A stretch of DNA of 64,000 nt from Sternotherus odoratus (lineage: Eukaryota > Chordata > Testudines > Kinosternidae), in the NCBI GenBank assembly GCA_032164245.1, contig JAVMKO010000022.1, positions 9,981,845-10,045,844 on the forward strand, read 5' to 3'. The first letter of the stretch is position 1. Each line of letters starts with the position of its first letter. This document shows, one piece after another, positions 1 to 10,960 of this stretch. The notes below the pieces were generated by a model. The model did no database searches. It had not been told where the DNA came from and saw nothing but the letters and a program-made list of their open reading frames with translations. The position numbers and the translations under genes are program-made.

Positions 1-352
1 GCTAGAGAAAGTCCAATCGTGTGCCGGGACCGGAGGGAGGGGACGAGGCCCCAAATCCAACTGGTGCAAAGCCAGAGTTCCAATGAAATCATTGGGCCAA
101 ATCCCCAGCCAGTGCAAATCAAGATAGCCACCAATGTCAGCGGAGCACTACAGACTCACCAGCTGAGGACTGGTCCCAAAGAGGAAGCCAAAAACTGACC
201 AGAGTACCTTTTCCGGCACCCGCATGATACGGCCCAGGGGAAAGAGGATGGTGGAGCTCCTGGAAAGGCCAACCCCTTCCGTGCTGGTTCTGACCAAATG
301 TCCCTGGAGACACTGTCCTGTCCCCTCCCCCCCCAATCCACAGGGCACTCAC
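1..352 (-). other. ATP2B4: ATP2B4 intron following coding exon B (partial)
   Basis: This is intronic sequence downstream of the donor at 352/351, which reads GTGAGT on the minus strand just after the codon for residue 131. It runs off the left edge, so its acceptor is not seen. It contains a short poly-C stretch near 327-334 and no recognisable exon. Short open frames through it on both strands have no family resemblance. Confidence 0.85.
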
Positions 353-550
353 ATTCATTGTCGCCGCCCGGCGGGTGATAGAACGACAGGCCCAGGGAGA
401 TTATGGCTGCGATTTCCAAAATGATCAGCGTGACATCCTGAAGAGCCTCCCAGACTAACTGCAGGAAGGTCTTGGCCTTTTTGGGTGGGATGAAGTTCTG
501 TCCGAAGACCTGCCTCCGCTTCTCCAGATCTGCTGGGTTCCCAGACAAGC
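353..550 (-). CDS. ATP2B4: ATP2B4 coding exon B: end of N-terminal domain and membrane helix 1 of PMCA4
   Basis: The exon is 198 bases, entered in phase 1 (two bases complete codon 66) and left in phase 1 (one base of codon 132). It encodes residues 66-131. It starts with the [12 protein letters not shown] segment typical of PMCA4. The near-invariant PMCA block with Pro-Pro-Lys-Lys, Lys-Thr-Phe-Leu and Trp-Glu-Ala-Leu-Gln-Asp-Val follows. A hydrophobic helix at about residues 102-122 is membrane helix 1, and a Pro-Pro-Gly-Gly-Asp-Asn-Glu loop begins the extracellular side. The acceptor (…CTCCAG on the minus strand, 556-551) and donor (GTGAGT from 352) are both consensus. No stop or frameshift is present, so the exon looks functional. 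ATP2B1-3 are close paralogues. The join to exon A and the [13 protein letters not shown] string favour ATP2B4. Confidence 0.96.
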
Positions 551-689
551 CTGGAGAGAAAGGCAAGAAGGAGAGGTGAGGAGAGAAGAGGAAAGTCCCC
601 CTGCCACCCCACCCCACCCCTGCAGCTGACATCCTCAGACATCCCATGGGACCTTCCTTTTCCAGCACTCCCTTCAGTGTTTAGATCAC

Positions 690-885
690 AGCAGAGCTGA
701 GATCAGGGTTCCAGTGTGTCAGGTGCTGTACAGACACAGACCCCGTCCCAGAGAGCTTGCAACCTACACAGATAAAACTGACCGATTGGTGGGAGGGGAA
801 ACTGAGGCACTGAGTGGAGACATGCTTTGCCCAGTCACCCAGGTCTCCTAATGTCCCATCCACTAGACTGCACGGCTGCTTATTC
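690..885 (-). repeat. MIR/L2-type SINE relic
   Basis: The segment has a 'tgctgtacagacacag…' L2-like tail. It is followed by the MIR-type string gaaactgaggcac, a cccagtcacccaggtctcc block and a ccactagac end. The order corresponds to an antisense MIR-like element. It is an old and divergent copy. Assignment is by remembered consensus features. Confidence 0.6.
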
Positions 886-1140
886 CCAGTTACTCCCATT
901 CATGTGCTTTTCTGGCTGGGCCTCCACAGCAGACAGGCGACAGCAGAGGGCGCTCGGGCCCTGGAGAGATCAGACTCCAGCGCAGAAGCTGGCAAGTTCC
1001 CCCCCCCACCCCCCAAACTGCCCTGATTTGCATTGATGTTACAAGTGCCAGAGTTGCCCTTGGGGACAAGCGAGCCCAGCTGGGGCCAGGTGGTTGATTT
1101 CCCTGGAATGATGCAGCAAGACAGAAACCTGGGTCCATTT

Positions 1141-1168
1141 CCCCCCCCCCCCACCCCACACACACACT
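1141..1168. repeat. Poly-C tract followed by (CA)n
   Basis: Twelve C residues from 1141 are followed by ACCCC and a short CA dinucleotide run. It is a simple low-complexity tract. Confidence 0.85.
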
Positions 1169-1370
1169 CTCCATTACCCCAGACACCAGTCAGTGGGTGG
1201 AGAGGGTTATGATACTGGTGGGTGGCTTTACTCTGGTTCCCAGGTGGGGTTCCCCCCACCAGCCTAGATCAGCCTGCTAGGGAAGAGGTGACTGGTCAGC
1301 AAAGGGATGGGAGAGAATGAGGCAAGAGGAGCGAGTTGCAGGTTTGACACCAAGCAAGCAGGTGCGTCCT

Positions 1371-1605
1371 TCCACGTATGTCTACACAGTGGAGAAACAG
1401 CAGCGGTGCGGAGTGTCAGAACCTGGGGCAATGGACAGGGTTGTGGGGCTCAAGACAGTGTAGACATTCAGGATCAGGCAGGAGACCAGGCACCGTAACC
1501 CAGTGAGGTGGAGAGTTTTGAGTCCCAATGTCTACATGGCTATAACCTGACCTGGGCTCTGAGACCCCCTGCCTCGGGGTTGTCTCAACTGTAGACATCC
1601 CCTCA
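1371..1605. mobile_element. Relic of a small terminal-inverted-repeat (MITE-like) element
   Basis: The left end reads 'gtatgtctacacagtgg' and the right end 'aactgtagacatcccc', so GTCTACA/TGTAGAC ends face each other. Internal gtgtagacattc and aatgtctacat copies give a partly palindromic interior. Turtle genomes contain many short non-autonomous elements with ends of this kind. There is no open reading frame. The target-site duplication is not resolved. Confidence 0.5.
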
Positions 1606-2379
1606 GACATTCAGCTGGGACCAGGTACCACACAAAGGGGGGCAAGAGTCAGAGGGAACAAGGGGACACTAACTGACCAGCAAACCAAAAGGTAGGGAGA
1701 ATTCTCGATCCTCACCACCTAGCAAACCCCTCACGTGCCAATGAATGCCAGCTGGTGCTCACCGGCTTGTTTACACGTTGCATCAAATCAGCAGCGACTC
1801 TGGCTTTTATAACGGGTGTGGAATCAGAGCGGCCTGCTTCAGTATCTCCCACCAGCTCACGGGAGAGGCACCAGCTGCCAGAGTACTCAGCAGCCCCAGG
1901 CCTTCAGGGCAAATTGCTCCTGCCTAGCATGTGGACAGCAGGTACCACCCACAAAGCCTCAGACAACCAGATCTGTGCTGCATCCAGCGCCCAGGCAAGG
2001 GGGAAGAGAGTCCCGGGCAGCACTCTGGATTTCCCCAGCCTCGCACAATCAGCTATGCCCAGGTCTTCAAGACATCCTGGTGTTTTTCCAGCTCTACCGA
2101 GATCTTTCCAATGGACAGCTGGCAGAGGCAAATTAGGGGTTTGTGGGGCCCTGGGCAGGAGCAAGTGAGGGTCCCTCCCCATCCCTGGGTTCATGAAAGA
2201 CAGTCAGATCCCCGGATTTGCCCTTGGCACCCATGGTGTCAAGGTCCTGCTGGCCACACACCACTGCTATAGATGCAGTGCTCACATAGCTCCTGTCACC
2301 GCAGCACACCGTCCCCCTCCACTCCAGCCCTTAATGGGTGTGCCCACAGCTGGGCAGCGAGGCGGAGAAGGGTTAACAC

Positions 2380-2515
2380 TCCCCTCTTTACAGATGTGGA
2401 ACTGGGGCCCATAGAGGGGATGACTTGCCCAAGGTCACAGAAAAGTCTGGGGCATAACTAGGCGTTGAGCCCGGCCCCCGAGCCCCAGTGCGGCGTCTTC
2501 ACCACAAAGCCATCC
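2380..2515 (-). repeat. MIR-type SINE relic
   Basis: The block has tttacagatgtggaactggg, then gacttgcccaaggtcac, then a degenerate 'gcgttgagcccg' motif. This is the antisense core and 3' region of MIR. Confidence 0.6.
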
Positions 2516-3929
2516 CTGTTGCAACACAGAAGATTTGTCTCCTGGTGGCTGTCAACCCAGACCCTAAGTCCTGGGGTGGACTTAAATGAAATCTATTAAC
2601 CACCCGCCTCCCAGCCCCAGCTCCACCTTAAAAAGCTCAGAGCCCAGCATTTTCCACCTTAAGGGTGCCCCAGTCAGGTTCCTGCCAACTCCCGAGATGC
2701 ACCAGGCAGGGGAGGTCAGACCCGGAGCTGTGCTCTGTCCTGTAGTCACTTGGACTGTCTCTCTCCTCTGCATGTGGGCCAGGGCTGCAAACTCTGTCAG
2801 ACCCTCTAGCTGGAGGCTGACTGCCCTGTTCCTTGAGCGGATTTTCCCCCCTCCTGGAGCCGGCCCAGCCCTGGGTGCCTCTACTGGGGAAAGGAGAACA
2901 AGATTCTCCCCTTCTACCAGCTGCAGCCACTGGCGGGAGATTGGGGGGGGGGAGGCATGCCACGGAGGGAGCAGCCCTGGCAGAAGCAGGGGGCTGGAGG
3001 TGCCAAGGGGAGGGCAGATGGAGCCCCCACCCTCCCCTCACAGGCTGGCTGGCGCTGCACAGTGGGAAGGGAGAACGAGGCGCGTGGTGGCAGGATCCAG
3101 GGAGAGGAAAGCTGGTCAGATGAAGTCAGCCCGGGTGTCCCTACAAGCCTGCCTGGGAACGAGCCCCACCCAAAGTCTCTGGATCCGACTATGAAAATAA
3201 TGGGTTGCTTTGACTCATGCAGTGTCCCGGCCCAGGGACTGGGAGGGGAGGATGAGCGCACGCTCCCCAGCACGTGGGGGAAGGGAGGAACGCCAGGCAC
3301 ATGGAGTCAGAACAAGGACAGCTGCGGCCCTACTGGCACACCCAGTGTGCTAGAGGGAAGGGGAGCCCCACTTGTACACTGGCTCTGCACCAGAGTGACA
3401 ATGCACCCCACAACTCAGCCCTGCAGCTGTCCCCCCAGAGCCTGTCTGGGCCCCTATGCCCTAGATTCAGCTCTGCCAGACAGCACCCCACAACTGGGCC
3501 CTGCAACTGCCACCCCGACCCTCAGACTCTGCCACAGAGAGAACACCCCTCTCAGCCCAGGTCTGCTGTCCCCTCCCCAGATCCAGCTGCATGCCAGAGG
3601 CAAAGAGCCCCCATGCCCCAGTCCACAAGTTTCCATAACTGCTCCCCGAAACTGCTGGCACAATCATGGACCATGGGGCAGGTTTGTTTCCCCACTTATG
3701 CCCACACCAGTGGATCTGCTCTCCCTCCACCCTCAAGCAATCCCCACACTGGGCCACAGCAGGTCCACACAGCCTCCCTCACATTTGCCTTAACTGCTTA
3801 GCCCCTGGTCTGGCAGGGAACTTTCTGCTCATACATGCACACCAGTCACCTGTCTCCTCACAAACCATCCCCACCCTCTTGCTCTGCCCCTAGAAGGGTT
3901 AGGCATCCAATGGCTCTTGATTTTTAATC

Positions 3930-4025
3930 TCTCACCCTGTACGTACAGCACGGAGCACAATGAGGCCCTGATCTCAGATGGCACCTCTAGACAACAACAA
4001 CAACAACAACAACGCCATAGTAAAA
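3930..4025. repeat. L2/MIR-type tail with (CAA)n microsatellite
   Basis: A 'gtacagcacggagcacaatg' tail-like segment, then 'gaggccctgatctcag', runs into seven to eight CAA repeats at 3991-4013. The combination resembles the end of an L2/MIR-type retroposon with a simple-repeat tail. Confidence 0.5.
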
Positions 4026-7000
4026 AAGTGATACTCTTATAGACCATTGCAATCCCCAGGACGTTTGCCAGTTAAAGCAGGAAGTAAAGGAAAAAGGGTT
4101 AATGGTGGGAGAGCTACAGAGGGAGAAAAGAGGTTCCAAAATAACCCACCTACCACTTTGTGCATCAGATCAACTGTGGCCATCTGCTCCGTGTCAGGGA
4201 AGAACGCAAGGACTACTGGGGCAGCCAATTGGGGATAGGTGTTGGGTGTGACAAGGGAAAGGGTCAGAGGCTTGAGGATCCAATGGACTGGAGCCAGTGT
4301 AGCTCTGCCAGACAGCAGTGTGAAGATGTGCGACCCCTGACTGGCAAAGCCCAGCTGGCAGAAACCATTAGCCTCGGTGTGGCTAGATTGGCAACGCCAC
4401 GATTTCACCGGGGTATCTGGTTTTGTTCATGGGGGCAGTTGTGACACTGAAACGAAGCGCAGCAATGCTGGGATAGCTGCATGCACGCTAGGAGGGCTTT
4501 GCCAGCAGAGCAGTAGACGTGGGCTCTAGCAGGGGAAAAAAGGGCACTGAGCCTATTGCAGTTTTTCCCCCCCAGGATGCAGCATCCCATTTCCACTCTC
4601 CTACTGACTGCATGGGGGTCTCCTTCTCCAGATTGGTTCATGTGTGCGCACACACACACACACAGGTCAGGTGCCCAGACCTGGCTCTTCACTCCTCCCT
4701 GGGCTGTCACCACTGCAACCCATGGCTCACTGCTGCTATTCCCCATGCATCATTGGCTCCCTTTATTTTGTATTCAGCGGGAAGATTTGCCTCTTCTAGG
4801 GAAGCCGGGGCCTGGCTGGCTAAGCCAGGCTTGGAGATCCTGTTATCACCTGGGCTCTCCACGGCTAGCTCTGCAGGCTGGAGGAGGGAGAGCATGGGGC
4901 CAGGGGAGAAAAAGGGGACTCTGGTGCGGTTATTGCCAACGAGGGAGCCAAGGCTGTATTTGCAGACACTCACCCCCCAGGGGAGACAGGAAAGCGAGAG
5001 ACTCCCGTCAAACTGACTCACAGAACAAGCCTTTGCGGAGGGCAACAGCTGCCACGTACAGCTCCCTTCCCCACCCCCCTCACCCCCACAAGCCAGCCTG
5101 GCTCCAAACTCAGAACAGAGGGTTAATTCCACAGCAGTCAGCCAGCTGAGGGACAATAGTCTACAGGCCTATGAGAACATCCAACAGAGCTGAAGTCGCT
5201 AGGAGCTCAGGAGAAATCCCCTCATTGCTGGAGGGGGGAGAGAAGAGAATGTACTTCACCCCGACAGCAAGGACCTCCTTACCATCCCCTCCTGGCAATT
5301 CGCCATCTCCTCCGCATCCCCTGACAGGCACCGGGTGGTTGACTCTGGTCCCACCACGAGAGAGCTGTCCAGAACCATGCTTGGTTTAAAGGAGAGGCCA
5401 GTTTGCAGAGATGACTTAGCAGGCTGGGGTCACAAGCCTGGATGAGAAGGGCCCCCACATGGTGCAGCCGAACTCCGCTCCACAGTGCTGAACAAAATGA
5501 TTCCCCCGCCTGTGTCCCTTGCGGTGGCGAAGAGCTGTAATGACTGTACAGGGGATCTTTCATGGAGGCTGCTGGGAAGACAGACCCTCTGGCTTTCTAG
5601 CTCCCAGAGACCCTATCAGGGTCTCTAAATATCTGCCTGCCCCAAGCAGTCCCAGAAGGGGCTGCGGAAGGCCCTGCAGCAATACTTTGGGATACAAACC
5701 CAGCAGCGAGCTCTTGGGAGAAGGGTCATTCTGAGCCATGAAGCTCACGATTCAAAATGGGACGATTCCCATAGAAAGCAGCGCAGGGAGCATGCAAAGA
5801 ACCTTCAGCACTCAGCTGCCCTTCTGAGATGGGATTCCTAGAGTAGGACAGGAGCCCGACTCTTATTGACCCAGGCAGTCTAGATGCCTTGAGAGTCTCA
5901 CTTGTCAACACCCTCTTGCTGAACCCCACAGTTCAAAGTTTAGGGAGACTGGACTTGGCTGCAGAGGCCCAGAGAGGTGAATACAGCCTTTGCCACTAAC
6001 AATTTGTGGGCAAGATTTAGCACACAGGGATGCTGTCCCTGCCGAAAAGCACCTTCTGTTGCTATGCAGGGAAGAGCAGATGTAGTGCAGGGAGAGACAC
6101 CCTGGATGTGCACATTCCCAGGCAGCCAAGCCAGAATTCAGCAGTACTAGAAATTGCCCGCAGAGGGCTCCTACATTTTATATGTCAAGGCAGAAGGTCC
6201 CAGAGGATGGATTGTATCGACTAAATAGATTTCCTAACTTCCTTTAAATTTAAGAGGATGTTTCCGTGTGACTCCTAGGACTTCCATACAGCTCAGTTGC
6301 TGCCCCTCCATCCTGACCTGCAGCTCTCTGGGCTATCCGGTCCTGAGGACCCCCACTCTTGCGGCTGCATCTCAGTCCTGATCGGCTGCTCCCCCTGCTA
6401 TTCCAGGGGAGATTCCCTTTGGACTGGAACGATCCAAGAACAGCCATTCCCTCATTACACCCTTCTGATCCCAGCCAAAGGCAGAAACACAGGGTGAAAA
6501 ACAAATGGGTGAAATAAAGATTTGGTCCAGAAATGGCCAGCATGGTCAACTGCATCAAATCTGGCCTCGTCCCTGCATCTTGCGGATACTAGAGACAAGT
6601 CCAAACTCCCCAGAAGGTTCAAGGATGGGCTGTTTGGAACCAAAGCTTTGGCTCAGCCCAGGATGAAAACAAGGGCCACTGCAGAGCAGGGAATTGCACT
6701 GACCAATGCACCAAGGGTCTTGGCTCCTGGGAAGCAAGTTCAAGCCTCCCCCGAAACTCTAACCTGGTGCTTGCACTGGCATGGGACATGAGTCCACAGA
6801 GCAGGGCTGAAATGTACTGTCAGAGGAACCCATCTTATACAATTACCAGGGGCCAGGACAACTGAGTTACTGACCAGCCACAACTCCCCCTCTCCCCCCT
6901 CAATTTGTGCAGGAGTTGCAGTATGGGGCCCCATTGCTGACTGGGCCTCTGGACATCACTGCCATAAACACACCAAGAAATTAACCACCACCACCTCTTT

Positions 7001-7224
7001 GCTCTCAGCAGGTGAATCATGGGGCTGCTTTATGGAGTGCTTCATAAAAAGGATTGCCTAATGGAGATGGGTCCCAAACATAGGTTAGCCTGTATTCACT
7101 TAAAAAAAAAGTGAAGAGGAACTGCTGGATCTAGGCAATAGCTGCAGTAATTCTGGGGGAGGAGTGGAAAAGGGGATAACACTCCATAGGCAGAGTTTTA
7201 AAAACTAAAACCACTATGCTCCCC

Positions 7225-7345
7225 CACTATTAAGCGCTATTGCAATATAAACCATTAAGACCCTAGTCACGAACCAGACCCTATGGTGCTTGGTGCTGTA
7301 CAAATCCAGAAGACCTCTTTGGGGCAGGGACTTGCACTTTAGACA
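7225..7345 (-). repeat. L2/MIR-type retroposon tail
   Basis: The order is 'taagcgctattgcaatataa', 'cagaccctatggtgcttgg', 'tgctgtacaaatccag' and 'ttggggcagggact'. This is the antisense layout of the amniote L2-like tail (TAAGCTC…GGGCAGGGAC…GTACAGCGCC…) with some local rearrangement. Confidence 0.55.
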
Positions 7346-8795
7346 GATGGATACTGATGCCCAACCATGCTGGAGGACCCATCGGGAATCCATCCTCGGG
7401 ATTTTCACAGACACAAGCACCTGCCACTCATCAACTGGCACTGTGGGTGCTCAGCACCTTCCGAATCAGTGCCAGGCTGGGCTCTCAAATATGGAGGTTT
7501 CCCCCAAATCAGTAGCCTCTTGAAAACACTGACTTCACTAGGCTGCCAGTGAAGGCCCATTCTCTTCCCCTAGGGCTATGCTGCTCTGTGCAGAGAGCTT
7601 TGCCATCTACTAAATATATTTACTTGGGCCTGCAGGCTCTGACCTGCTGGCTGTTTCCCTAGTCAGTCACCGTGGTGACATTATCTGGATGAATCAAGCT
7701 GTGCACATGCTCCCAAGAGGTTTACTGGGCTGCAGAGCGAAAGCCCCGTGCCTGAAGGGAATGACATCATTAGGCCTACCATGCTGTTGGCTATGGTATC
7801 TTCCCCAAGGAATGCCTCTTCCATCAGGGCCATCCCGTCAAAATGTTGTCACGGGCAACGATGAAAGTGTTTTCAACCGGTCTCACTTTTTTGGCTCTTA
7901 ACAGGAAAAGGGGCCCGTGGGAGGTTCACCGGAATAAGCAGGGAACTGAAAGCCGGCGGGATGCAGCACTCTAGGTTTGCTGCAACCTCGGCACCGGGCG
8001 AGGGGAGCGATGGATGGAAATAAACCTAAGTGAGAGCAACACCGGGGCTGCGTGGGATGGAGGAAAATGCAGGTCTGGAAACAAGGGAGAGAGTCAGACA
8101 AAGACTGGGGGAATTAGAACAGCTGCCTTTAGCTCTCTCCTCTGCAAAGAGATAAGAACACAGCGCATCTGGGGTGTAACTCCCCACCCCTCCATGTATG
8201 TGCATTCACCGCTTGGCGCGGGAAACATTCCTTTGTGAGCTGAATTTTCCATTTCCAAACAGGACGTCCCCATCTCTTCCCTTCCCTTCCCCCCCGCCCC
8301 CACCTTTAGATCTGGTGTTGTCTTCCCTTCTCCCCACCACACCTTCCTGTTCCCAGGCACAGGCTGTGAAATATGCTAATCCAGCACTTACACCACCACA
8401 AGAAAGAGCTAAGAATAACCAGTTTGCAAAGTGAAGGAAGAAAATGCCTGATTTCGGAGTCTTTCCCTTGCTACTGCAGCTGCCATCTGCACCCATCCCG
8501 CAGGCAATGGCCAAACCTCTTCAGCCAGCCCAGTCCCTACCAATTCAGCATTAGCTCCTCCTAGGAATCTCTCTTTGCTAGGGCCACCAGCTACCCAGCA
8601 TACATTGAAGCTATCCTGTCTCTTGCAAGCCTAGACTGGGGGTGGTCCTCAAAAGAGTTTGGGACTAGGGAAAAAAATAAATTATGGAGTGCAACACTCC
8701 AGTCAACATACGCCTGGCCTTGTGAGGCTGAATAGAATCATCACCACCACCACTTTCTAACACTGCAAGGACCACATTTCTAGTGGGAAGCGTTC

Positions 8796-8812
8796 GGGGG
8801 GGGGGGGGGGGG
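8796..8812. repeat. G17 homopolymer
   Basis: Seventeen consecutive G on the plus strand. The exact length should be treated with caution, because long G runs are often mis-sequenced. Confidence 0.9.
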
Positions 8813-9334
8813 AGGGCGCCTCAGGCAGCAATCTTGTTAGCATGGCTGCCAAGGGGGAGCAGCCCCACCCAAGGGTTCCTTGGCTTTATATGTAGACCTT
8901 AAGTCCTTTAGGAGCCCAGAGAATTGGTGAATGGGTGTGTCCAAATAGAAGCACCCGTGTCTAACCAACTGTTCCCCAGAGGCACACAGTTGTTCAGGAC
9001 ACCAGTGTGCAAGTTTTACAAGGACGTGTGACAAGCTAGAGTCACAGCGGTCTGGCTGGTAGCTGGACTTGGCTGCCGAGTTCCCAACTTACCTTTAAAC
9101 TCTCCTTCACCACCACATTCCCATGCTGCCCCAGTGTTATCCCGCCGTCCGCGCCATCTACCTTTGAACAGCCAAAACGCTGGAGCCAAGATCATGGGCA
9201 CCGGGCCAGGCGCGGAAAAGAATCCCGCAGCTTTGAACGCTGCCTGAACTACTCAACCTTTCGTTTGGGGTCTGCGTCCCACTCTGGGGGCCTGGCAAAG
9301 AGAAGGGAGCTCCGGAGGCTGCAGGGAGAATGTG

Positions 9335-9600
9335 ACTGGATAGTCTTGTGGTTGAGACTCAGACTCTTGAAATCTGGGCTCTCCTCAAGTCATTTGATCT
9401 ATGTGCCACAGCCTGCTCTAGCCACAAAATGGGGGAGATACTACTTCCTTGGGCAGTTGTCTAGTTAGACTGTAAACTCCTGGGGCAGGGACTCACACTT
9501 GGGGTATGGCAGGACCCAACACAAGGGGGGGCCCCCGATCTCAGATTTGGGCCACTTAGGTATTTACTGTAATCTGATGGACACTCACAACTATGAGCCA
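9335..9600 (+). repeat. MIR-type SINE relic with L2-like tail
   Basis: The sense order is seen: 'tagtcttgtggttgagactc', 'tctgggctctcctcaag', 'cacaaaatgggggagatact', then 'actgtaaactcctggggcag'. It lies about 160 bases from the donor of coding exon A but is entirely intronic. Confidence 0.55.
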
Positions 9601-9763
9601 CACAACTGTGTGAGGAGCATAGGCCTGTGGCCTTCAATGGGAAGGTTTAGGCCTAACAAGACTGCAAATTCTAACCCATCATCAATAGCAGGCAGATCAG
9701 GAACAGTTCCCCTGATTCTCCAGTTTCAGTCCCCTTGCTAACCCGCCTGGGCCAGCCACTTAC

Positions 9764-9959
9764 CTTCGACCGGCGACGTCTTCAGCCTCTTGCAGATGTT
9801 CTGCACCCCCCCGTACGTGTCATTTATCCTTGCGACGGCCTCGCTGCTACGAAGCTCCATGAGGCTCCGCAGGTCAAGCAGGGAGCAGCCAAAATCCCCT
9901 TCATGGCTGCCCTCGGCGACCGAATTCCCAGGATGGTGGTCGGCAGCGTTGTTCGTCAT
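9764..9959 (-). CDS. ATP2B4: ATP2B4 coding exon A: start codon and N-terminal cytosolic segment of PMCA4
   Basis: This is the first coding exon. The ATG is at 9959-9957 with A at -3, a good initiation context. It encodes 65 full codons plus the first base of codon 66. Key features are an Met-Thr-Asn start, Glu-Gly-Asp-Phe-Gly-Cys at about residues 19-25, the Leu-Met-Glu-Leu-Arg helix at 33-37, Tyr-Gly-Gly-Val-Gln-Asn at 49-54 and Arg-Leu-Lys-Thr-Ser-Pro-Val-Glu-Gly at 58-66. The Met-Thr-Asn start and the Gly-Gly-Val-Gln-Asn motif are as I recall them for ATP2B4, whereas ATP2B1-3 have Gly-Asp-Val at the second place. The segment is cytosolic. The donor is CGAAG|GTAAG (9764|9763). The open frame continues 27 bases into the intron, but the splice site and the in-phase join to 550 make readthrough unlikely. 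Confidence 0.96.
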
Positions 9960-10347
9960 GTTGCCAAAGCAGCGGGAGTCGCAACAGACGCGGGCGGAAG
10001 AACACTGGCTCCTATTTGTTCACCTCCCTCCCCCGAAAGTCCCGCAGGGGACGGACTGTCCTTGGCAGTGCCCAGCAGATGCCTTAGCTCCACAGCCCCC
10101 TAGAGAACTGGATGGTGGGGCCTCGAGAGAAGAGAATCCTAGTGGAGGTGCCAGAGGTGAGGAAGGGGAAGCGGGTGCTTCCGTCTACAGCTTCCCAGGT
10201 GAAGCTGGCGTGACTAGCTGAGCCCAACTTCTCCAGATAAAGGTGTAAACAGGATGTGCATGTTACCGTGGAAGCGACCTTAGCAACAACCAGCGTGTCT
10301 CTCTTGGAGAAGGAGGAGGGTTTTCTGGATATCAGTGGCAACGGGAG
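9960..10347 (-). other. ATP2B4: 5' UTR part of ATP2B4 exon containing the start codon
   Basis: This is 388 bases of untranslated leader between a consensus acceptor and the ATG. The acceptor reads tgtcttgcag on the minus strand (AG at 10349-10348) and is preceded by a T-rich tract. An acceptor here means at least one exon lies further upstream, consistent with the candidate first exon near 45.4 kb. The leader carries one short upstream ORF (10214-10261). Confidence 0.85.
10214..10261 (-). other. Upstream ORF in the ATP2B4 leader (15 codons)
   Basis: An ATG at 10261-10259 opens a 15-codon frame that closes with TAG at 10216-10214. This is about 255 bases upstream of the main start and does not overlap it. 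The -3 base is A (taacATGC), so some initiation is plausible. Upstream ORFs commonly lower translation of the main frame. Whether this one is used is unknown. Confidence 0.5.
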
Positions 10348-10419
10348 CTGCAAGACAGATTTAAAACAAAAATACCGTCATTAGCAAGAGGGCTGAGACG
10401 CACGTGCCATAGAACCCTT

Positions 10420-10433
10420 CCCCCCCCCCCCCC
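10420..10433. repeat. Poly-C tract
   Basis: A run of about fourteen C lies 70 bases upstream of the acceptor of the ATP2B4 start-codon exon. On the transcript it is a G-run within the intron end. Confidence 0.85.
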
Positions 10434-10664
10434 AGAGCCACAGCACTAGGGATGTGCCTATACAAGAAATATCGGAAAGCAGCAAGGTCTAGGAATGAGC
10501 ACTGGAGCTGGGAACCCCCCCAGCTCTAATCCCACCTTTACCCTGCCTTAGGCAGGGACATCTAGGAAAAGCTGCTTCATAGCAACAATGCTTAGCACTA
10601 GTACAGTCCTTTTCAAGCTGGACTGTTGCTAGCAGAAATGGGTCTATTTGGATTACTCTGAAGC

Positions 10665-10960
10665 ACAGGAGCCTGTCATGACCTAGAACCCCATTGCACT
10701 AGGTGCTGTACAAATACAGAACAAGACAATAGTCTCTTCATCTCCTGGAGCTTAAAATCTAAGCGCCTCTGACCTCAACAAAACTGTGCTGCTAAACGCT
10801 AGCTGCAGATCTGGTCCTTCATCTCTCAAAGCGCTTCCCAGTGTGTCAGCATCACTGGTCTAACTACCCAGCAGGGAAGACTGAGGGGGCCCCAGATAAG
10901 TAACTTGGAAGTGAGTCAGGGGCAGGAAGAGGACCCAGGTGACACTGCTTCATCCACAGC
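10665..10960 (-). repeat. L2-like tail followed by MIR-type relic
   Basis: The first part reads 'cattgcactaggtgctgtac', 'caaatacagaacaagacaat' and 'cctggagcttaaaatctaag', an antisense L2-like tail. After a short gap, 'gcgcttcccag', 'gcagggaagactgaggg' and 'gtaacttggaagtgag' give a divergent MIR core. Confidence 0.5.

Larger units (their letters stand above)
551..9763 (-). other. ATP2B4: ATP2B4 intron between coding exons A and B
   Basis: This 9.2 kb intron is bounded by a GTAAGT donor (9763-9758) and a pyrimidine-rich CAG acceptor (553-551). It needs no extra coding exon, because the flanking exons join in phase and give an uninterrupted PMCA sequence. It holds the dispersed repeats listed separately, a G17 run at 8796-8812 and short microsatellites. 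The long plus-strand open frames at about 2586-3801 are in GC-rich sequence with few stops, show compositional bias (Pro, Ser, Gly) and match no family I know. I see no RNA gene. Stretches not listed as repeats (for example 2.6-3.9 kb, 4.1-7.2 kb and 7.4-9.3 kb) contain nothing I can name. Confidence 0.85.

Noticed and set aside
2586..3801. Long plus-strand open frames (202, 278 and 175 codons, overlapping in different frames)
   Set aside because: They lie in GC-rich intronic sequence where stops are rare. They overlap each other in several frames, have Pro/Ser/Gly-biased composition, no recognisable domain and no splice context.
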